Shown: in pieces, positions 59,485 to 64,000 of the stretch | How positions within the stretch are numbered: the stretch's first letter is position 1 | Layout of the letters: every line of letters begins with the position of its first letter | From: RGIG6165 sp045538835 | Lineage (GTDB): Bacteria; Bacillota; Clostridia; Oscillospirales; Feifaniaceae | DNA: 64,000 nucleotides | Assembly (NCBI GenBank): GCA_045538835.1 | Contig: JAZQEF010000011.1 | Coordinates: 62,001 to 126,000, forward strand | Direction: 5' to 3' | Notes under the pieces: model-generated | Seen by the model: only the letters and a program-made list of their open reading frames with translations | Told to the model about the DNA's origin: nothing | The model's database searches: none | Position numbers and translations under genes: made by a program

Positions 59485-60704
59485 CAGTCATACCTCTTTT
59501 CAACTTCGGCAGTCTTGCCGTCGAAGTCAACCATAATAAGACGGGATTCTTTGAGTGCCTCTTCAACAAGAGCATCTATGTCAAAATGCTTTTCCTCTTT
59601 TGCAAGTTCGTCTGAACGGGGATGTGTTTTCGGATGCTTCGGTGAAAAGAGCGCACAGCAGTCCTCGTAAGGAAGAATGCTTGTTTCAAATGCGCCTATT
59701 TTACGGGAAATTCGGGTTATCTCCTCTTTATCCATACCTATGAGAGGCTGGAAAACGGGGATAGACACGACTTCACCCGTCACGCTTATGGCAGGTATAG
59801 TCTGGCTTGCCACCTGACCGAGACTCTCACCCGTTATCAGCGCACCGCCCTTTTGTGAAAGACATATCTTTTCGGCACAACGGAACATAAAGCGGCGCAT
59901 AACTATAGTGAAGAGTTCGCTTCTGCAATGCTTTGCAATTTCCTCTTGAATATGAGTGAAAGGCACGACAAAAAGTTTAAACGGACCTGCATAGCGTGAA
60001 ACTATTTTTGCAAGGTCGATAACTTTCTGCGTGGCACGTTCACTTGTATATGGCGGCGTTGAAAAATATACCGCTGAGAGCGAAACGCCGCGGCGTGCCA
60101 TCATATAACCTGCGACAGGCGAATCTATACCGCCTGATAAAAGCAGAGTCGCCTTGCCGCTTGTACCGACGGGCAGACCGCCTGCCCCCTGTTCTCTTCC
60201 GCAGTGGATATATGCACCTCTGTCACGTATCTCGACATAGACCGTCACATTCGGATTGTGAACATCTACTTTAAGATGCGGGAAAGCCGAGAGTAACACT
60301 CCGCCTATCTCACAGCATATTTCGGGTGATTTGAGAGGAAAACGCTTATCGCTTCTCTTTGCCTCCACCTTAAATGTACGCACCGACGAAAGTGTGGTAG
60401 CCAGATACTCTTTTGCCGTTTTTGCAATGGCGTCCATATCCTTTTCGGTGGCGGCAGCCGTCGAAACGGAGACAAAGCCGAAGATATCTTTCACCCTCTC
60501 CTTTGCCCTTGCGGTTAGCGTGTCTGCAAACGGACCTTCCTCTTCACATTCGATATAAATGGTGGACTGAACATTGAAAAATGAAAATTTTCCAATGGGT
60601 TCAAGTGCACGCATAGTATTTTTTTCGATTACCGCCTCGAATGAACGGCGGTTAAGACCTTTTAATACAAGTTCGCCGAATTTGGCGAGAATTATCTCTT
60701 TCAT
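59484..60704 (-). CDS. thiI: tRNA 4-thiouridine sulfurtransferase ThiI
   Basis: It adenylates U8 of tRNA and transfers sulfur to form 4-thiouridine. The N-terminal ferredoxin-like and THUMP domains (about 1-165) precede the PP-loop LLLSGGIDSPVAGYMM. There is no C-terminal rhodanese domain, as in Bacillus, where a dedicated cysteine desulfurase supplies sulfur; exactly such a gene lies directly upstream. The 406-aa length is normal for the short form. Confidence 0.96.
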   Translation of the reverse strand: MKEIILAKFGELVLKGLNRRSFEAVIEKNTMRALEPIGKFSFFNVQSTIYIECEEEGPFADTLTARAKERVKDIFGFVSVSTAAATEKDMDAIAKTAKEYLATTLSSVRTFKVEAKRSDKRFPLKSPEICCEIGGVLLSAFPHLKVDVHNPNVTVYVEIRDRGAYIHCGREQGAGGLPVGTSGKATLLLSGGIDSPVAGYMMARRGVSLSAVYFSTPPYTSERATQKVIDLAKIVSRYAGPFKLFVVPFTHIQEEIAKHCRSELFTIVMRRFMFRCAEKICLSQKGGALITGESLGQVASQTIPAISVTGEVVSIPVFQPLIGMDKEEITRISRKIGAFETSILPYEDCCALFSPKHPKTHPRSDELAKEEKHFDIDALVEEALKESRLIMVDFDGKTAEVEKRYD

Positions 60705-61828
60705 TATCTTACTCCTTTGGAAAGTGCTCCAAGCCCATCTTTAAGTGCAGCGGCAAGCGTATCTATCTCTTCTCTGGTGTTGTGCGCACAGAAACTTATG
60801 CGTAGGACAGATGATATTTCATTTTCGCGGTACCCCTGATTTGCAAGTACCCGAGAGTCCTTTTTGTCGTTTGAAGAGCAGGCGGAAGCCGTAGCAACTA
60901 AAATATCTTTTGAGTTTAAATAGTGGAGAAGTGTTTCTCCTTTATATCCGTCTGCCGTCACGCTGAGAATATAGGGTGACTGAGCGGAAAAAGTGTGAAC
61001 TGTAAGAAAGTCAAGTTTTTCACAGGCGTATTCACGAAGAGCAAAAACTTTTTTATAGTTTTCTGCAGGACTTACGTGTTCACATGCAACGCCGAAAGCC
61101 GCCGCGGCAGGCACATTGACGGTGCCGCTTCGTATCCCCTTTTCGTGACCGCCGCCAAAGACGGGCGTTGATATGGTGACACCTTTTCTTATATAGAGCG
61201 CACCAATACCCTTGACACCGCCTATCTTGTGTGATGAGGCAGAAAGCAGGTCAACACCAAGCCTTGCCGCATCGCAGGGCAGTTTGCCGAATGCCTGTAC
61301 GGCATCCGTGTGAATATACGCCGCAGGTGCAAGTCTGTCACGGAGAGGTTTAATGCACTCTATCGGATTAATAAGTCCCGTTTCATTATTTACATACATA
61401 ACTGAAATAAGAACAACATCCTCAGACAGAGCCTTTTCAAAAGCCTCAATATCAAAAATGCCGTTCTTTGTACCGATGCGGACAACCTCAAATCCCTGTT
61501 TTTCAAGTTCTTTCATACAGTTTTCAACTGCCGAATGTTCATAGGCGCAGGATATTATTTTTTTGCCCCGTCTTCCCAGTCTGCGTACGGTGCCTAAAAT
61601 TGCAATATTGTCACTTTCCGTGCCGCCGCTTGTGAAATATACTTCGCTCTTGTCACAGGCAAGAAGCGAGGCAACCGATAAGCGTGCTGTTTCAAGTGCT
61701 TCTGCCGCATCAAGACCTGCCGTGTGGAGAGATGAGGAGTTGCCAAAGGCATTTTTACTAACTTCCATATATTTTTCAAGCGCTGTATCAAGCGGCAGAG
61801 TTGTTGCCGCATTATCAAGATATATCAT
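60704..61828 (-). CDS. Cysteine desulfurase (NifS/IscS class)
   Basis: A PLP enzyme that takes sulfur from cysteine. MIYLDNAATTLP is the family start. TSGGTESDNIAI is the cofactor region, HTDAVQAFGK and SASSHKIGGVKGIGALYI contain the PLP-lysine, and SACSS holds the catalytic Cys on a short loop. The 374-aa size and the overlap with thiI suggest it is the dedicated NifZ-type sulfur donor for 4-thiouridine. The ATG at 61828 is spaced 6 bp from GGAG; the TTG at 61834 is less likely. Iron-sulfur assembly is an alternative role. Confidence 0.93.
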   Translation of the reverse strand: MIYLDNAATTLPLDTALEKYMEVSKNAFGNSSSLHTAGLDAAEALETARLSVASLLACDKSEVYFTSGGTESDNIAILGTVRRLGRRGKKIISCAYEHSAVENCMKELEKQGFEVVRIGTKNGIFDIEAFEKALSEDVVLISVMYVNNETGLINPIECIKPLRDRLAPAAYIHTDAVQAFGKLPCDAARLGVDLLSASSHKIGGVKGIGALYIRKGVTISTPVFGGGHEKGIRSGTVNVPAAAAFGVACEHVSPAENYKKVFALREYACEKLDFLTVHTFSAQSPYILSVTADGYKGETLLHYLNSKDILVATASACSSNDKKDSRVLANQGYRENEISSVLRISFCAHNTREEIDTLAAALKDGLGALSKGVR

Positions 61829-61842
61829 TTTCAACTCCGATA

Positions 61843-61892
61843 TTGAAAAAATTTACTTATCATATTATAATATATAGACATACAGAAATCAA
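61843..61892. promoter_or_regulatory. Overlapping divergent promoters for parAB and desulfurase operon
   Basis: Plus strand: TTGAAA (61843-61848), 17 bp, TATAAT (61866-61871). Minus strand: TTGATT (61887-61892), 17 bp, TATAAT (61864-61869). The two -10 boxes overlap on ATTATAAT, so polymerase could occupy only one promoter at a time. Confidence 0.85.
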
Positions 61893-61911
61893 ACGGTTAA
61901 GGGTATCATAT

Positions 61912-62673
61912 ATGAAAATTATTGCGATAGCAAACCAAAAAGGCGGTGTCGGCAAGACGACGACTGCCGTCAATCTTGCGGCAGGCGTTGGCGCAGCAGG
62001 CAAAAAAGTTTTGCTTATAGATGCCGATCCGCAGGGGAACGCTTCAAGCGGTTTTGGCGTATTTAAAAGGCCGGAGGAATCGTCGCTCTATGCCGTTTTC
62101 ACGGGCGAGCGTACTGTTGATGAAAACACGGTAAAGACGCAGTTTAAAAATGTTTCCATAATTCCCTCAAGCATGGCGCTTGCAGGGGCGGAGATAGAAC
62201 TTGTGTCGGCAGATGCGAGGCAGTATGTACTGCGTGATGCTCTTGCGGCGACAAAAGAAAAGTATGATTTTGTATTTATCGACTGTCCCCCGTCGCTCGG
62301 ACTTGTCACACTCAACGCCTTGTCGGCGGCTGACAGCGTGCTCATTCCCGTTCAGTGCGAATACTATGCGCTTGAGGGTATCAGCCAGCTTATGAACACG
62401 GTGCGCACCGTCAAAAAGATGTATAACAACGACATTGAAATTGAGGGTGTCCTGCTCACCATGTTTAACGGTCAGTTGAATCTTACCGCACAGGTTTCAA
62501 AAGAAATAAAAAAATATTTTCCCGGCAAGGTCTACAAGACGGTTATACCCAGAAATGTCCGTCTGTCGGAGGCGCCGAGTTTCGGTATGCCCGTAATGTA
62601 TTATGACAGGACTTCGAGGGGCGCTGAAAGTTACGGTGAACTTGCAAAGGAATTTTTGAAAAATAACAGATAG
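61912..62673 (+). CDS. parA: Chromosome partitioning ATPase ParA (Soj)
   Basis: A Walker-type ATPase that binds DNA nonspecifically and, with ParB, moves or regulates the origin region; in B. subtilis Soj also controls DnaA. The deviant Walker A is NQKGGVGKTTTAVNLA, followed by LLIDADPQGNASSGFG and FIDCPPSLGLVTLNAL. VIPRNVRLSEAPSFG is typical near the end. The ATG at 61912 with AAGGGT was chosen; the frame extends upstream without conserved residues. It is 253 aa and lies 10 bp before parB. Confidence 0.97.
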   Translation: MKIIAIANQKGGVGKTTTAVNLAAGVGAAGKKVLLIDADPQGNASSGFGVFKRPEESSLYAVFTGERTVDENTVKTQFKNVSIIPSSMALAGAEIELVSADARQYVLRDALAATKEKYDFVFIDCPPSLGLVTLNALSAADSVLIPVQCEYYALEGISQLMNTVRTVKKMYNNDIEIEGVLLTMFNGQLNLTAQVSKEIKKYFPGKVYKTVIPRNVRLSEAPSFGMPVMYYDRTSRGAESYGELAKEFLKNNR

Positions 62674-62683
62674 GGAGTTTACA

Positions 62684-63547
62684 ATGGCTATAAAAAAGGG
62701 ACTCGGAAGGGGTATCGAAGCGCTCTTTGAGGACAGCGGCGATACCAAAGATGTCACATCGGGCATCACAGAACTTAAAATAAGTCAGGTCGAACCCAAC
62801 AGAAATCAGCCGAGAAAGGACTTTGACAAGAATGCGCTTGCCGAACTTGCAAGCAGTATCGAAACACACGGTGTCATATCCCCCATTATCGTGCGCCCGT
62901 CAGATAACGGTCAGTATCAAATAATTGCAGGCGAACGCCGTTGGCGTGCATCGAAAATAGCAGGTCTTAAAACCATACCTGCAATAGTCACGAGTTATGA
63001 CGATGCGACGACAATGGAAGTTGCGCTCATAGAAAACCTTCAGCGTGAGGATTTAAATCCCGTTGAAGAGGCGCTCGGTTACGAAAATCTTGCTAAGGCA
63101 TATGACCTCACGCAGGACGAGATTGCAAGAAAAGTCGGCAAATCAAGACCGGCTGTGGCAAATGCGATGCGACTGCTGTCACTTCCCTCCTCTGTTCTGG
63201 CATATGTGAAAAACGGTGCTCTTTCAGCAGGTCATGCGAGGGCGATACTCGGCTGTGCCGATGAAAAAGCAATGGTTGAACTTGCAGAAAAGGCAGTTAA
63301 AGAGGGACTTTCGGTACGCACTACCGAAAAACTTGCGAAAATGCCGCCTGTCAAACACGAAAAAGGTCAGAATATGATGTTTGACAGTTATATTGCAGAG
63401 GAATTTGAGAGGAAACTCGGCTCAATTCTCGGCAGAAAGACGCATCTTGTGACAAAGGGAAGCAAGGGTGTGCTTGAGATAGAATTTTATGACAGTGAAG
63501 ACTTGAACAGACTTATGGATTCACTTAATATTGATATAGATATGTAA
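62684..63547 (+). CDS. parB: Chromosome partitioning protein ParB (Spo0J)
   Basis: ParB binds parS and spreads as a CTP-dependent clamp. The N-terminus is KKGLGRGIEALF, then the CTP-binding region QPRKDFDKNALAELASSI and GERRWRASKIAGL, then ENLQREDLNPVEEALGY. The helix-turn-helix is TQDEIARKVGKSRPAVANAMRLL. A C-terminal dimerisation domain ends the 287-aa protein. Its expected target sites (34668-34709) lie in this window. Confidence 0.98.
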   Translation: MAIKKGLGRGIEALFEDSGDTKDVTSGITELKISQVEPNRNQPRKDFDKNALAELASSIETHGVISPIIVRPSDNGQYQIIAGERRWRASKIAGLKTIPAIVTSYDDATTMEVALIENLQREDLNPVEEALGYENLAKAYDLTQDEIARKVGKSRPAVANAMRLLSLPSSVLAYVKNGALSAGHARAILGCADEKAMVELAEKAVKEGLSVRTTEKLAKMPPVKHEKGQNMMFDSYIAEEFERKLGSILGRKTHLVTKGSKGVLEIEFYDSEDLNRLMDSLNIDIDM

Positions 63548-63559
63548 GGAGACGGTAAA

Positions 63560-64000
63560 ATGCTGGATATTAAAAGAATCAAAGCAGATCCAAACGGCGT
63601 CAGAGAAGCGCTTCTCGGAAGACAGAAGGACTACGGTGAGGAGATAAGTGAAGTTGTTGCTCTTGACGAACAGCGCAGAGAACTTATTTTTGATACGGAG
63701 CAGAGAAAAGCAAAGCAGAATGAAGTTTCAAAACTCATTCCCCAGTACAAAAAAGAGGGTAAGCCTACAGATGAAATAATGGCTGAAATGAGGGAACTTT
63801 CGGAAGGTATCAAGGCGGACGGCGCACGTCTTGCGGAAATTGAGGAAAAACTCGATATCTCAATAAAGAAAATACCCAATATCCCCAATGAAAAGGTAAA
63901 AGTGGGTAAAGATGACAGCGATAATGTCGAAATAAGAAAATGGGGCGAGCCGAGGAAGTTTGATTTTGAGCCTAAGGCTCACTGGGATATCGGTAAGGAC
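63560..64000 (+). CDS. serS: Seryl-tRNA synthetase (3' end cut by window)
   Basis: The first 147 codons are seen: the family start MLDIKRIKADPNGVREALLG and the long antiparallel coiled-coil tRNA-binding arm (about residues 27-105), ending in IPNIPNEKVKVGKDDSDNVE and the beginning of the catalytic core (GEPRKFDFEPKAHWDIGK). AAGGAG precedes the ATG, 12 bp after parB. The parAB-serS order is common in Clostridia. The frame is open to the window edge. Confidence 0.96.
   Translation, partial: MLDIKRIKADPNGVREALLGRQKDYGEEISEVVALDEQRRELIFDTEQRKAKQNEVSKLIPQYKKEGKPTDEIMAEMRELSEGIKADGARLAEIEEKLDISIKKIPNIPNEKVKVGKDDSDNVEIRKWGEPRKFDFEPKAHWDIGKD

Overview
The window is a 64 kb stretch of a low-to-mid GC Gram-positive chromosome. 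It is most likely from an uncultured member of the Clostridia, near Oscillospiraceae or Ruminococcaceae. The evidence is the Firmicute-type origin cluster (dnaA-dnaN-yaaA-recF-remB-gyrB-gyrA), the rpmH-rnpA-yidD-yidC-jag-mnmE-mnmG-rsmG operon, parA-parB (soj-spo0J), GatCAB, several SLH-domain surface proteins, strong purine-rich ribosome binding sites and near-consensus sigma-A promoters. No rRNA, tRNA, CRISPR array, prophage, IS element or transposase was seen. The species cannot be named from the sequence alone.

Layout. 1-5.7 kb: the end of an ABC exporter, asparaginase, rplM-rpsI, a TtcA-like tRNA thiolase, a 41-aa Cys-rich membrane peptide and cysE. 5.7-17.6 kb: mostly cell-surface and wall genes (SLH phosphodiester glycosidase, D,D-carboxypeptidase, M23 peptidase, patatin, PgeF, solute-binding lipoprotein), with cca and a GH3 glycosidase. 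17.6-23.1 kb: gatCAB, then two BspA-type leucine-rich-repeat surface proteins. 23.1-32.7 kb: the minus-strand replication operon, dnaA to gyrA, followed by a 27-codon ORF and secG. 32.7-36.1 kb: an origin-like zone of small genes with an AT-rich tract, two near-perfect parS sites, arrays of DnaA-box-like repeats and a predicted small RNA. 36.1-44.5 kb, plus strand: an orphan Clp ATPase that probably starts at AUU, a glycerate 2-kinase, a heterodimeric ABC exporter and comM. 44.6-51.5 kb, minus strand: a tight seven-gene operon (DUF975, metG, tatD, ATP-grasp, PHP, polysaccharide deacetylase-SLH, 47-aa membrane peptide). 51.6-61.8 kb, minus strand: the rpmH-to-rsmG operon and a cysteine desulfurase-thiI-cinA operon. 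61.9-64 kb, plus strand: parA, parB and the start of serS.

How the parts fit. The chromosome-maintenance genes (DnaA, clamp, RecF, gyrase, ParAB) surround likely origin and centromere DNA. The tRNA-maturation genes (cca, ttcA, thiI with its desulfurase, mnmE/mnmG, rnpA, gatCAB, metG, serS) form a second theme. Envelope biogenesis (YidC/YidD/Jag, SecG, SLH proteins, wall hydrolases) is the third.

Most noteworthy leads: (1) a candidate roughly 90-nt small RNA with C-rich anti-Shine-Dalgarno-like single strands beside parS; (2) clustered TGTTCA(A/T)AA repeats in two intergenic regions next to dnaA, together with an altered DnaA recognition loop (RKHTT instead of RDHTT); (3) an ATP-grasp/PHP/deacetylase surface-polymer cluster in which two unrelated enzymes share an IKDIF(S/T)PR tail motif; (4) a minimal EI-like PEP-utilising protein; (5) four small proteins too short for routine gene calling.
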